Positions 8,269-17,875 are shown, numbered from the stretch's first letter. The stretch: 64,000 nucleotides of DNA from Pseudomonas asturiensis (GCF_900143095.1 NZ_FRDA01000012.1:62001-126000); one strand, 5' to 3'. Notes: a model not told the origin generated them from the sequence alone. Translations and numbers: made by a program.

Positions 8269-8892
8269 ATGAATCTGCATGCCCACGACCATCACCACTG
8301 TGACGCAACCATTCCTGCCGGTGAACCGTTTCTGGCCGAAGTGAAAGCCGGACAAACGGTGCGCATCCTTGACCTGGAAGGCAATCAGGCCATCGATACG
8401 CTGTTCTTCAGCCTCGCCAACCCGCGCGAACGCTATGACGTGCAGCGCACTCTGCGTCGCCAGAACAGCGTCTACCTGACCACCGGCAGCGTGCTGTATT
8501 CCAACCTCGGCCAGCCGATGCTGACCATCGTCGAGGACACCTGCGGTCGGCACGACACGTTGGGCGGCGCCTGTGCGCAGGAAAGCAACACCGTGCGCTA
8601 CGCACTGGAAAAGCGCTACATGCACAGCTGCCGCGACAACTACCTGCGCGCCTGCCTGCACGACGGTCGCCTGAGCAAAAGTGACATCGGCCCGAACATC
8701 AACTTCTTCATGAATGTGCCCGTGACAGCGGACGGCGGTCTGACCTTCGAAGACGGCATTTCCGCCCCCGGCAAATACGTCGAACTGCGTGCCGAGATGG
8801 ACGTGATCGTGCTGATCTCCAACTGCCCGCAACTGAACAACCCCTGCAACGGCTACAACCCGACGCCTGCGCAGCTGCAGGTTCGCGACTAG
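8269..8892 (+). CDS. Carboxyguanidine deiminase subunit (DUF1989; urea carboxylase-associated protein 1 type)
   Basis: This 207-residue second DUF1989 protein is the partner of the gene just upstream. It opens with a His-rich N-terminus (MNLHAHDHHHCD) and contains the conserved Cys motif VEDTCGRHDTLGGAC, NPRERYDVQRTLRRQ and, near the end, ISNCPQLNNPCNGYNPTP, which matches the active-site region of the family. I set the start at 8269, thirteen bases after the upstream stop, behind GGAGAG; an earlier in-frame ATG at 8182 lies inside the upstream gene. Together with its partner it should produce allophanate from carboxyguanidine in the cytoplasm. Confidence 0.88.
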   Translation: MNLHAHDHHHCDATIPAGEPFLAEVKAGQTVRILDLEGNQAIDTLFFSLANPRERYDVQRTLRRQNSVYLTTGSVLYSNLGQPMLTIVEDTCGRHDTLGGACAQESNTVRYALEKRYMHSCRDNYLRACLHDGRLSKSDIGPNINFFMNVPVTADGGLTFEDGISAPGKYVELRAEMDVIVLISNCPQLNNPCNGYNPTPAQLQVRD

Positions 8893-9012
8893 TTGATGCT
8901 TTAAGCCCCACATCTGGGCGGCAACGGACGACCGTTGCATCGAAACGTTTATAAGCGGGACGGCCCGCTTCCCATCACGAAACCGACTCAGTCCGGTTTC
9001 CGGGGTCATGCC

Positions 9013-12000
9013 ATGTTCGACAAACTGCTGATCGCCAACCGTGGCGCCATTGCCTGCCGCATCCTGCGAACCTTGCGTAACTTGCAGGTCAAGGGCGTGG
9101 CGGTCTATTCCGAAGCCGACGTTGCCAGCCTGCACCTGATGCAGGCCGACGAAGCCCACAGCCTGGGTGAAGGCGGCGCGGCTGACACCTATCTGGCGGT
9201 GGACAAGATCCTCGCCATCGCCAAAGCCAGCGGGGCCGGGGCGATTCATCCGGGTTATGGATTTCTGTCCGAAAACGCCGCCTTTGCTCAGGCCTGTGAA
9301 GACGCAGGCATTGCCTTCGTCGGTCCGACGCCTGAGCAACTGCGCGTGTTCGGCCTCAAGCACACCGCTCGGGCCTTGGCCAGGCAACACGGCGTGCCGA
9401 TGCTGGAAGGCACCGAACTGCTGGACAGCGTCGAGGCAGCCCTCACAGCCGCCAGGCTGATCGGCTATCCGGTGATGCTCAAGAGCACCGCAGGCGGTGG
9501 CGGCATCGGCATGCGGGTGTGCCGCAGCGCCGAGGAACTGGCCGACTCGTTCGAAGCAGTCAAGCGTCTGGGTCAGAACAATTTCAGCGACGCCGGTGTG
9601 TTCATCGAGAAGTACATCCAGCGCGCCCGCCATCTGGAAGTGCAGGTGTTCGGCGACGGTCAGGGCGAAGTGCTGGCGCTGGGCGTGCGGGATTGTTCAG
9701 TGCAGCGCCGCAATCAGAAAGTGCTGGAAGAAACCCCCGCGCCCAATTTGCCGCAAGGCATGGCGGATGATCTGTGCGCCGCAGCGATCAAGCTTGCAAA
9801 GGCAGTGAATTATCGCAGCGCCGGAACCGTGGAATTCGTTTTCGACAGCCAGGATCAGCGCTTTTATTTTCTGGAAGTGAACACCCGTCTGCAGGTCGAG
9901 CACGGCGTCACCGAGCAGGTGTGGGGCGTGGACCTGGTCAGCTGGATGGTGCAACTGGCCGCCGGTGATCTGCCGCCGCTGGCTGAACTGCAAGCGACGC
10001 TGAAACCCAGTGGACATGCTATTCAGGCGCGCCTGTATGCCGAGGATCCAGGCCGCGATTTCCAGCCCTGCCCTGGCCTGCTGACCGCCGTGAGCTTTCC
10101 GCCTGCCGACGGCCAGGCGCTGAGGATCGATACCTGGGTTGAAGCCGGTTGCGAGATCCCGCCGTATTTCGATCCGATGATCGCCAAACTTATCAGCTGG
10201 GCACCCAGCCGCGACCAGGCCAGCGCTGCACTGGCCCACGCGTTGGGCGAAAGCCGTCTGTATGGCGTGGAGACCAATCGCGACTATTTGCGGCAGATCA
10301 TCGCGGACGTGCCATTCGCCAGCGGGCAGCCGTGGACGCGCTGCCTGGAGGATCTGGTGTATCACGCCGACACCTTCGAAGTGCTCAGCGGCGGCACGCA
10401 GACCAGCGTTCAGGATTATCCGGGACGTTTGGGCTATTGGGCCGTGGGTGTACCGCCATCCGGGCCAATGGACAGCCGTGCCTTGCGTCAGGGCAATCTG
10501 TTGCTGGGCAATGCCGAAGGGTGTGCCGCGCTGGAAATCACCATGAGCGGGCCTCTGCTGCGCTTCAACACCGATGCCGTAGTGGCCGTGACCGGCGCGA
10601 CGATTGCGCTGACGCTGGATGGCGAAGCGTGCCCCATGAACACCACGCTGCTGGTGAACGCGGGTTCGACCCTGGCGCTGGGCGCCATCACCGGGACCGG
10701 CGCGCGCAGTTACCTGTGCGTGCGGGGCGGGCTGGATGTACCGGATTATCTGGGCAGCAAAAGTACCTTCACCCTGGGCCAGTTTGGTGGGCATGGCGGG
10801 CGTGCATTGCGGGCCGGGGATGTGCTGCATATTGCGCCGTTGACCGATCGCAGTGTCGGCGAGCGCATCGCCGATGATGCGCTCGAGGTACTCGGCGAAG
10901 TTCGCAACATGCGCGTGATCTACGGGCCGCATGCGGCGCCCGAGTACTTCACTGAGGCGTACATGGAGACGTTTTTCGCCACGGACTGGGAGGTTCACTT
11001 CAACTCCAGTCGCACCGGCGTGCGACTGATCGGCCCCAAGCCAGAGTGGGTGCGTGCCGATGGTGGAGAAGCCGGGCTGCACCCGTCCAACATTCATGAC
11101 AACCCTTATGCGATCGGTGCGGTGGATTTCACCGGCGACATGCCCGTGATCCTCGGGCCGGACGGGCCGAGCCTGGGCGGTTTCGTCTGCCCGGTCACTA
11201 TCATCGAAGCCGACCTGTGGCAGCTGGGCCAGCTCAAGGCCGGTGACAAGGTGCGGTTTCATCCGGTGAGTGTCGAGGCGTGTCATGCCATGGCATCTGC
11301 GGCGCTCGCTAATGCCTTTTCGCGGACAAGTCCGCTCCCACAGGAGAATGCGCCCCCAAGTGAGAGCACATTCCAGAGTGGGGACACATTCCAAAGTGGG
11401 AGCGGACTTGTCCGCGAAGGCGATGTAAGCCACACCTCAATCATCGCCCAGTTGCAAAGCCCGATCGTTCTGGACATCGGCCAGGACGACAAACGCCTCG
11501 TGGCACGTCTGTCCGGCGACACGCATGTGCTGCTGGAGATCGGCGCGCCGGAGCTGGATCTGGTACTGCGGCTGCGCGGTCATGCGTTGATGCTGGCGCT
11601 GGAGGCCAAGGCTCTGCCGGGCGTGATCGATCTGACGCCGGGGATCCGCTCGCTGCAAGTGCATTACCGCCCTGCGCAACTGCCGCTCAAGCGACTGCTG
11701 GAGATCGTCGCTGGCGAATGGGATGCCGTGTGCGCCGCGAAAGACCTGCAAGTGGCCTCGCGCATCGTGCATCTGCCCTTGTCCTGGGATGACCCGGCGT
11801 GCCAGTTGGCCATCGAGAAGTACATGACCACCGTGCGCAAGGACGCGCCGTGGTGCCCGAGCAATCTGGAGTTCATCCGTCGCATCAACGACCTGCCCAA
11901 CCTCGACGAAGTGCAACGCACCGTGTTTGACGCCAGCTATCTGGTGATGGGCCTGGGCGACGTCTACCTCGGCGCACCGGTGGCCACGCCACTGGACCCG

Positions 12001-12705
12001 CGTCATCGTCTGGTCACCACCAAGTACAACCCGGCCCGCACCTGGACCGCGGAAAACTCGGTCGGCATCGGCGGTGCCTACATGTGCGTGTACGGCATGG
12101 AAGGCCCCGGCGGCTATCAGTTCGTGGGCCGCACGCTGCAAATGTGGAACCGCTACCGCGAGGTCGCGGCGTTCGAAGGCAAACCCTGGCTGTTGCGTTT
12201 CTTCGACCAGATTCGCTTCTACCCGGTCAGCGCCGAGGAACTGCTGCGCATCCGCCGCGATTTCCCGCTGGGACGTTTCGACCTGAACATCGAACACAGC
12301 ACCCTGAACCTCACGGATTACCAGACTTTCCTGAGCAACGAGGCCGAAGGTATTGCGGCGTTTCGAGCGCAGCAGCAAGCAGCGTTCAACGCCGAACGCG
12401 AACGCTGGATCGCCAACGGGCAGGCCCACTTCGAGAGCGAGGAAAGCGTTGCCCCGACCACTGACGAAACCGCACTGGAGCCCGGCCAGCAAGGCGTCGA
12501 TAGCCACATTGCGGGCAATCTCTGGCAGGTGCAGGTCAAGTCCGGCGAACGGGTCGAGGCAGGCGATGTGCTGGTGGTGCTGGAGTCCATGAAGATGGAA
12601 ATCCCGGTGCTTGCGCCGATCAGCGGCATTGTGCGCGATGTGCGGGTGCAACCCGGCTCCGCCGTGCGTGCAGGCCAGCGCGTCGTCGTGCTGGACGCCG
12701 ATTGA
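9013..12705 (+). CDS. Guanidine carboxylase (biotin-dependent; older name urea carboxylase)
   Basis: The 1230-residue multidomain carboxylase carboxylates guanidine using ATP, bicarbonate and biotin. Domain order: biotin carboxylase (residues 1-450, starting MFDKLLIANRGAIACRI; ATP-grasp loop AGGGGIGMR near 160; EVNTRLQVEH at 288-297), first carboxyltransferase half (KipA-like, from about 455, GTQTSVQDYPGRLGYW), second half (KipI-like, about 820-1110), and biotinyl domain with LESMKMEI, biotin on Lys1194. Residues 768-803 are encoded by a REP doublet inserted in frame in the linker between the carboxyltransferase halves. The ATG at 9013 matches the family start; an in-frame ATG at 8935 adds 26 unlikely residues. 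Riboswitch and deiminase context favours guanidine over urea. Confidence 0.93.
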   Translation: MFDKLLIANRGAIACRILRTLRNLQVKGVAVYSEADVASLHLMQADEAHSLGEGGAADTYLAVDKILAIAKASGAGAIHPGYGFLSENAAFAQACEDAGIAFVGPTPEQLRVFGLKHTARALARQHGVPMLEGTELLDSVEAALTAARLIGYPVMLKSTAGGGGIGMRVCRSAEELADSFEAVKRLGQNNFSDAGVFIEKYIQRARHLEVQVFGDGQGEVLALGVRDCSVQRRNQKVLEETPAPNLPQGMADDLCAAAIKLAKAVNYRSAGTVEFVFDSQDQRFYFLEVNTRLQVEHGVTEQVWGVDLVSWMVQLAAGDLPPLAELQATLKPSGHAIQARLYAEDPGRDFQPCPGLLTAVSFPPADGQALRIDTWVEAGCEIPPYFDPMIAKLISWAPSRDQASAALAHALGESRLYGVETNRDYLRQIIADVPFASGQPWTRCLEDLVYHADTFEVLSGGTQTSVQDYPGRLGYWAVGVPPSGPMDSRALRQGNLLLGNAEGCAALEITMSGPLLRFNTDAVVAVTGATIALTLDGEACPMNTTLLVNAGSTLALGAITGTGARSYLCVRGGLDVPDYLGSKSTFTLGQFGGHGGRALRAGDVLHIAPLTDRSVGERIADDALEVLGEVRNMRVIYGPHAAPEYFTEAYMETFFATDWEVHFNSSRTGVRLIGPKPEWVRADGGEAGLHPSNIHDNPYAIGAVDFTGDMPVILGPDGPSLGGFVCPVTIIEADLWQLGQLKAGDKVRFHPVSVEACHAMASAALANAFSRTSPLPQENAPPSESTFQSGDTFQSGSGLVREGDVSHTSIIAQLQSPIVLDIGQDDKRLVARLSGDTHVLLEIGAPELDLVLRLRGHALMLALEAKALPGVIDLTPGIRSLQVHYRPAQLPLKRLLEIVAGEWDAVCAAKDLQVASRIVHLPLSWDDPACQLAIEKYMTTVRKDAPWCPSNLEFIRRINDLPNLDEVQRTVFDASYLVMGLGDVYLGAPVATPLDPRHRLVTTKYNPARTWTAENSVGIGGAYMCVYGMEGPGGYQFVGRTLQMWNRYREVAAFEGKPWLLRFFDQIRFYPVSAEELLRIRRDFPLGRFDLNIEHSTLNLTDYQTFLSNEAEGIAAFRAQQQAAFNAERERWIANGQAHFESEESVAPTTDETALEPGQQGVDSHIAGNLWQVQVKSGERVEAGDVLVVLESMKMEIPVLAPISGIVRDVRVQPGSAVRAGQRVVVLDAD
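11314..11421. repeat. REP doublet (REPIN) inside the guanidine carboxylase gene
   Basis: Two inverted copies of the pseudomonad REP sequence, containing GCGGACAAGTCCGCTCCCAC, face each other: left arm 11314-11341, right arm 11396-11421. The arms are identical except for two extra T in the left one. Between them are two adjacent 18-base repeats beginning CACATTCCA (11367-11384 and 11385-11402, 15 of 18 bases equal). The whole element is read in frame and codes for a Ser/Pro/Gln-rich linker. REPs normally lie outside genes. Confidence 0.92.
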
Positions 12706-12736
12706 ACCCAATCACTCAATTTGATGGAACATCACC

Positions 12737-14551
12737 ATGATCCCTAACGACCTGTTGAATGATCTGCGCCTGGATTCTGTTCGCGCCGCGTACCAGTCCG
12801 GCACCCTGTCGCCACGTCAGCTGATCCTGGCGCTAAGGGAAAAAGCCGCCGGGCTGAACCCTGAGTATCACCTGTTCATCCATCTGCTCAGCACTGACGA
12901 GCTGGAGCCTTACCTGGCCGATCTGGAAGGTCGCGATATCCAGGATCTGCCGCTGTACGGCGTGCCGTTCGCGATCAAGGACAACATCGATCTGGCAGGC
13001 GTCCCGACCACTGCCGCCTGCCCCGACTACGCCTACCTGCCAGAAGCCTCGGCGACCATTGTCGATCAACTGATCGCGCTGGGTGCCGTGCCCATGGGCA
13101 AGACCAATCTGGACCAGTTCGCCACCGGCCTCAACGGCAGCCGCTCACCCTACGGCCCCTGCCCTAACAGCGTGCTGAAGGACTATCCGTCCGGCGGTTC
13201 CAGCTCAGGCTCATCGCTGGCCGTGGCATTGGGCGTGAGCAGCTTCTCGCTGGGCACCGATACCGCAGGGTCCGGCCGAGTGCCTGCCGCGCTGAACAAT
13301 CTGGTCGGCACCAAAGCCAGTAAAGGCCTGATCTCGACCGCCGGCGTAGTCCCTGCCTGTCGTACGCAGGATTGCGTATCGCTGTTCACCGCCACGGCCA
13401 GAGAAGCCAGCCAGTTACTGGGACTGGTCGCACAACCCGACCCACGCGATGAGTACAGCCGCCGCAACCCTGCGTGGAACGACGCGGGCGCATTTGGCAG
13501 CCCGCGCCCGTTCCGCTTCGGCGTGCCACGTGCCGAAGATCTGGAGTTCTTTGGCTGCATTCAGGGGCCGCTGCTGTTCAGCGATGCCATCGATCACCTG
13601 ACTGCATTGGGCGGCGAAGCGGTGACAGTCGACCTGTCGCCGTTTCTGGAGGCCGCCAGCCTGCTGTACGACGGCCCGTGGGTTGCCGAACGCTACAGCG
13701 TTGCCGGGCAATTGATGCAGGACAATCCCGCTGCCGTACTGCCGGTCATCCGCGCGGTACTGGCCAAGGCACCTGGGGTAACGGGCGTGGACACCTTTCG
13801 CGCCCAGTATCGTCTGCAAGCCCTCAAGGTCATCTGCGACCAAGCGCTGGAAGGGCTTGATTGCGTGGTAACGCCGAGCATCGGCCGGCCAGTGACATCG
13901 GCTGAACTGCTCGCCGAACCTGTGTTGCGCAACTCCGAACTGGGCTACTACACCAACTTCGTCAATCTGCTCGATTACGCAGCCGTCGCCGTCCCCTGCA
14001 CGTTCATGGACAATGGCCTGCCTTGGGGCGTGACGCTATTGGGGCGTGCCTTCACCGATCAATACCTGCTCAGCCTCGCCGACGCCTTTCAGCGTCACAC
14101 GGCATTGCCCTTGATCGCCGGTGGAGCGCCGCAACTGCCCACGCCGAACAACGCAGCGCGCAACGACAGGGTCAGGCTGGTGGTGTGCGGCGCGCATCTG
14201 GACGGTCTGGCGCTCAACGGGCAACTCAAGCAACGCGGCGCTCGCTTGCTGGAAGCCACGCAAAGCTCACCCGACTATCAGCTTTACGCACTCGCTGGCG
14301 GTCCGCCGTTTCGACCCGGCATGGTCCGTGTGGCAGAAGACGGCGTGGCGATAGACGTGGAAGTCTGGGAGCTGCCGAGTGCCGAGCTGGGTTCGTTCCT
14401 GACCGGCATTCCCGCTCCGCTGGGGCTGGGCAAGGTGCAGTTGGCCGATGGACGCTGGGAAACAGGGTTCATCTGCGAGCACTACGGGCTTGAAGGTGCA
14501 CGCAATATCAGCGAACTGGGCGGCTGGCGCGCTTACCTGCGGCAGTCGTAA
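12737..14551 (+). CDS. atzF: Allophanate hydrolase
   Basis: This 604-residue two-domain protein hydrolyses allophanate, the product of the deiminase, to ammonia and CO2, completing guanidine breakdown. The N-terminal amidase-signature domain has the Ser-cisSer-Lys triad: Lys81 in FAIKDNID, Ser155 in GGSSSGSS and nucleophile Ser179 in DTAGSGRVP. The C-terminal third (from about residue 475) matches the separate domain of AtzF-type hydrolases (VCGAHLDGLALNGQL). Length is as expected for the full two-domain enzyme. It is the last gene of the operon, 31 bases after guanidine carboxylase. Confidence 0.94.
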   Translation: MIPNDLLNDLRLDSVRAAYQSGTLSPRQLILALREKAAGLNPEYHLFIHLLSTDELEPYLADLEGRDIQDLPLYGVPFAIKDNIDLAGVPTTAACPDYAYLPEASATIVDQLIALGAVPMGKTNLDQFATGLNGSRSPYGPCPNSVLKDYPSGGSSSGSSLAVALGVSSFSLGTDTAGSGRVPAALNNLVGTKASKGLISTAGVVPACRTQDCVSLFTATAREASQLLGLVAQPDPRDEYSRRNPAWNDAGAFGSPRPFRFGVPRAEDLEFFGCIQGPLLFSDAIDHLTALGGEAVTVDLSPFLEAASLLYDGPWVAERYSVAGQLMQDNPAAVLPVIRAVLAKAPGVTGVDTFRAQYRLQALKVICDQALEGLDCVVTPSIGRPVTSAELLAEPVLRNSELGYYTNFVNLLDYAAVAVPCTFMDNGLPWGVTLLGRAFTDQYLLSLADAFQRHTALPLIAGGAPQLPTPNNAARNDRVRLVVCGAHLDGLALNGQLKQRGARLLEATQSSPDYQLYALAGGPPFRPGMVRVAEDGVAIDVEVWELPSAELGSFLTGIPAPLGLGKVQLADGRWETGFICEHYGLEGARNISELGGWRAYLRQS

Positions 14552-14559
14552 ACCTGCTA

Positions 14560-14591
14560 GTCGATCAGATACATAGTTGTGTCTGATCGAC
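14560..14591 (+). terminator. Hairpin at the end of the guanidine operon
   Basis: Left arm 14560-14573 (GTCGATCAGATACA) and right arm 14578-14591 (TGTGTCTGATCGAC) pair over 14 bases with one T-G wobble and a 4-base loop. It starts eight bases after the atzF stop. No T-tract follows, so termination efficiency is uncertain. Confidence 0.55.
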
Positions 14592-14638
14592 CCAGGCGGT
14601 GCGCCATAGTGCGGGATCATTTCCTTCGATCAATAGCC

Positions 14639-17600
14639 ATGAACGCTACACACAGCCCCCTCACTCCAGACACCTCGCTTCACGCTTCGGCGCCGCCATC
14701 AGAGTTGCCGCCGAAGCGGCCCACTACCGGAGGCGATCCTGATCGAGCCATCGAGCAACGGCTCAAGGCCCTGCGCGAAAGCCCCGGGTTTGCACTGATC
14801 GCCGACTCGCCCCTGCTGCTCAAGGCCTGCCAACTGGATATGGACGCCCCGCCCTCCAGGCGTCACTTCCTGCGCGAGCAACTGGCCTCGTACCTGAAGA
14901 ACAAGACCGGACTGGCACTGGACCCTGACCAGCTACACATCACCTTTTCCAACAAAGCTCATCCTGAAGTGAACGACGATGGAAGCGAGCACGACGAAAT
15001 CCGCCTGTCGCTGACCGAGCTGGCGCTCGTCAGCTTCGATCCGCCGCGTTTTATGGCGCTGCACCGCAGCACGCTTGAGGATACTCAGCTCACAGACGAT
15101 GCACCGTCGGTTGGCGCATCAGAAGTGTTCGCGCTGATACTCAACGCCACGTGGACCCGCGACTACACCATCGCCCTGGAAACATTCTGGTCGCGGCACA
15201 GAGCAACCTATCGAGCCTTATCCAGGCTGGGCTTCCTCGACACGCTGGCGCGCCAATATGCCCGTCGCCAGATCAGCCGCTACGGCTACTTCCTGACGCT
15301 GGATGCATTGGGGCTCAACGACTTTCCAACAGACATCTCCACACTGGATCAGAGCGCACGCGGCAAGCAGGCACAGGTACGGATGCTCACGTTCAACGGC
15401 AAACCCGTGCCGGGCATCTTTCAGGTCAGCTCGGATAACACCTCGCACTGTTTCATTCATGTGCTGGGCAGCAAAGGGCCGGTGGTGGAATTCATCAGCA
15501 ACGAGCCGCAGCAGATGACCCGCAATCTGCTGGCCGCACTGAATGACTCGGCCCTTCAGGAACACGCATTCCATCTGCTTGAATGTGAAGAAAAAACCGC
15601 GCCCGCCTTCGACTCGATACAGCTTGAGGGCGACGTGTTCACCGCACTTGCACAGGCCCAGGAGTACCTTGCCCGTCAACTGCTTGGCGAAGAGCGTTAT
15701 GACCGTTTCGATTATCTAAAACCGATCGCACGCGGCCTTACCCTGGCAAGCGGCGTGGACCTTTGGCAATCCCGTCCGTCCGTGCTGGAGCAACTGCCCG
15801 CGCCGTCGAAACTGGCAGCACAGATCATGGCCCGGTACCTCAAGGCCCAAGGGCTGGAACATGAGCCCGATCACGTCTTCGTTGCCTATCGACGCGGCAC
15901 GTCAACGACGCCACTGGGAGACGCCCGGACACCCCCCATCCAGGTCAGTACGCCAGACGAACGCCCCATGAGCCTGAGCACGGCACTGGTCACTCAGTAC
16001 CGCGTTCAGACCCCTATGGGCTACCTCGACCACGGCGCAGCGACGGTGGTGTTTCTGGACACCACGGGCCAGGGCACCTGGCGTGAAGACCAGGTACTGG
16101 AACTTGACCCGCGCGCGCTGGAAGATCATCTGAAAACCATCGATTTCCTTCACCTGATGACCGAACGACTCGATGCGTTCTGGGAGCAGAACCAGACCGG
16201 GATTGAATCGGCCTTCAGGTCAATGTTCATCAGCCAGGCCCTGATCGGTCTCAAGCAGGAACGCCTGTCACGCGGCAGCTTCGACCTGATTGTGCAGGCG
16301 CTTTCCACTGACAGGAAAATGCCCTGGTACAGCCTGAGTTTCTACGTCAAAGGCTCCCTGCTCGATGGTCTGATGACGCAATGCACAGGACTGTTGGCCC
16401 TTGAAGAGCCTGGCTTGCCGATCGTGCTGTATCAGGCAGGCCATCCCAAGGCGTTCATGGAGTTCGCCGACGAAGACGCCCTCAACCGCTACCTCAGGGT
16501 CGCCACCGCTGATAGCGAGTGGCGCGAGACAGTCTTGCGCCATGTGCCGGTGCGCCATCAGGCACGCCTGAACTACCTGTTCAGGGTCTGGGGCGGCGTC
16601 AAGGCACCCACACCGGCGGCGTCTGTCCTGCGTCCCTGGACAGACCTGATCTACAACCCCGATACACATAAGGCCGTGCAGCACTTGTGGTATCGACACG
16701 CAGTGGACGACTCGCCCTTTACATTTATGCATCACTTACTGAAGCAGCACGCGCTGATGGATGCGCAGGACCAGATCGTCACGTCCGTACAACTCTCGTT
16801 GAGCGAGTGGACGCAACGACTCAATCATCTGCAGCTACTTCTGGCCCCGATGGCTGTGTTGCTGACACCTGCACTGATCGCGTCACTGGCGACCGAGGTT
16901 GGCATCACGTCCCTGAACATCGCATCCGCGAACCTGCCTGGCAGCCGTTACGCCGAAAAAAATCAGGCCGTGCTGGCCACTTTATCGCTTGGGTTGATGC
17001 ACCTTGGCCCGCGAACCCCGGGGCTGCTGCGTTCCATGAACAGACTCGTGAAGCCTGCTCGTCAGGCAACGCGCATCGTTTCGCAGGTGCGCAAGACGCT
17101 TAAAGGCCCAGGTACGCGGGCCAGCACTTCGATGTCTGGACACCCGACTCAGCTAGAAACATTCTTTCACACAGACGCACTGCTCAAGCGCTGGACCCTT
17201 GTCGGCAGGGCACATTTTAGCGGTGTGCCGGTACACGCCTGGAAACTGGGCCGTCGGTTTTTGCTGTGGACGTCGGACAAGGGTCAGGCCCGCACACTGG
17301 TGGTCAGTACGCATGGTCACTACATGCCCTGGGCGTCCAGCGTGAAAATCCCCAATGGCACCGAACTGCGCACCTATGCCCCTCATGGCTACGAACTGGT
17401 CGACCCGATGCTGCACAACATTGTCAGCAAGCGTGTACTGCCCTTCGCGATTTCAAACTCAGCCGGCAACATACCTGTTGCCCTTGCGCCCTCACTCGAA
17501 CCGTTGGTCATGACCGACAAGCTCATGGCGGGCACGTCGCTTCTTGGCCGGTTCAAGAACTACTCACTGGCAAAATTCCAGACACTCCATAATGAGCCCT

Positions 17601-17875
17601 ATGGAGACATCGCCAACGTCGTGCGCAACGCCAACGCATCGCCGTTGCTCGGGCACCTGCCGCCTACGCCCATGGACGTGCTGACGGTGCGTAATCGCTT
17701 CGGCATGACTTCCCCTACACTGGCTGACTTGTTCAGCACGCTGTCGGCGCACGGCATTCACTACGACAAAATATTGCTGGTGCATTGCCGCTGCGCTGCC
17801 ATCGCCGCCGTGCTGCAACGAGCGCCGGTGTATCGGGCGCCGACATTGAAGCCTGCGATTGTTAAGATGCCCTGA
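14639..17875 (+). CDS. Large toxin-like protein (DUF6543/dermonecrotic-toxin-type N-part, Stv-like C-part)
   Basis: This 1078-residue protein has no signal peptide and a Pro-rich, disordered N-terminus. The region around residues 165-340 (NATWTRDYTIALETFWSRHR, RRQISRYGYFLTLDALGL) resembles the DUF6543 domain found in many large Pseudomonas proteins annotated as dermonecrotic toxin-like. A hydrophobic stretch occurs near residues 735-760 (LLLAPMAVLLTPALIASLA). The C-terminal 200 residues (VVSTHGHYMPW, PHGYELVDP, VRNRFGMTSPTLADLF, ILLVHCRC) resemble the putative adhesin/toxin Stv domain, with conserved His and Cys suggestive of an active site. Domain names are from memory and need a profile search. 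No immunity-like gene is adjacent. I chose ATG 14639; the frame opens upstream to 14579. Confidence 0.65.
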   Translation: MNATHSPLTPDTSLHASAPPSELPPKRPTTGGDPDRAIEQRLKALRESPGFALIADSPLLLKACQLDMDAPPSRRHFLREQLASYLKNKTGLALDPDQLHITFSNKAHPEVNDDGSEHDEIRLSLTELALVSFDPPRFMALHRSTLEDTQLTDDAPSVGASEVFALILNATWTRDYTIALETFWSRHRATYRALSRLGFLDTLARQYARRQISRYGYFLTLDALGLNDFPTDISTLDQSARGKQAQVRMLTFNGKPVPGIFQVSSDNTSHCFIHVLGSKGPVVEFISNEPQQMTRNLLAALNDSALQEHAFHLLECEEKTAPAFDSIQLEGDVFTALAQAQEYLARQLLGEERYDRFDYLKPIARGLTLASGVDLWQSRPSVLEQLPAPSKLAAQIMARYLKAQGLEHEPDHVFVAYRRGTSTTPLGDARTPPIQVSTPDERPMSLSTALVTQYRVQTPMGYLDHGAATVVFLDTTGQGTWREDQVLELDPRALEDHLKTIDFLHLMTERLDAFWEQNQTGIESAFRSMFISQALIGLKQERLSRGSFDLIVQALSTDRKMPWYSLSFYVKGSLLDGLMTQCTGLLALEEPGLPIVLYQAGHPKAFMEFADEDALNRYLRVATADSEWRETVLRHVPVRHQARLNYLFRVWGGVKAPTPAASVLRPWTDLIYNPDTHKAVQHLWYRHAVDDSPFTFMHHLLKQHALMDAQDQIVTSVQLSLSEWTQRLNHLQLLLAPMAVLLTPALIASLATEVGITSLNIASANLPGSRYAEKNQAVLATLSLGLMHLGPRTPGLLRSMNRLVKPARQATRIVSQVRKTLKGPGTRASTSMSGHPTQLETFFHTDALLKRWTLVGRAHFSGVPVHAWKLGRRFLLWTSDKGQARTLVVSTHGHYMPWASSVKIPNGTELRTYAPHGYELVDPMLHNIVSKRVLPFAISNSAGNIPVALAPSLEPLVMTDKLMAGTSLLGRFKNYSLAKFQTLHNEPYGDIANVVRNANASPLLGHLPPTPMDVLTVRNRFGMTSPTLADLFSTLSAHGIHYDKILLVHCRCAAIAAVLQRAPVYRAPTLKPAIVKMP

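Noticed and set aside
9697..11433. Long minus-strand ORF (578 residues) within the guanidine carboxylase gene
   Set aside because: Antisense of a well-conserved gene in high-GC DNA; composition is that of a reverse-frame shadow (His, Gln, Arg, Ala-rich) and no domain is seen. Other long minus-strand ORFs at 4862-6505, 8230-9633, 47986-49791, 55961-57391 and 59209-60540 were rejected for the same reason.
9013..12705. Annotation as urea carboxylase
   Set aside because: The riboswitch and the paired DUF1989 genes point to guanidine. The older name reflects sequence similarity only.
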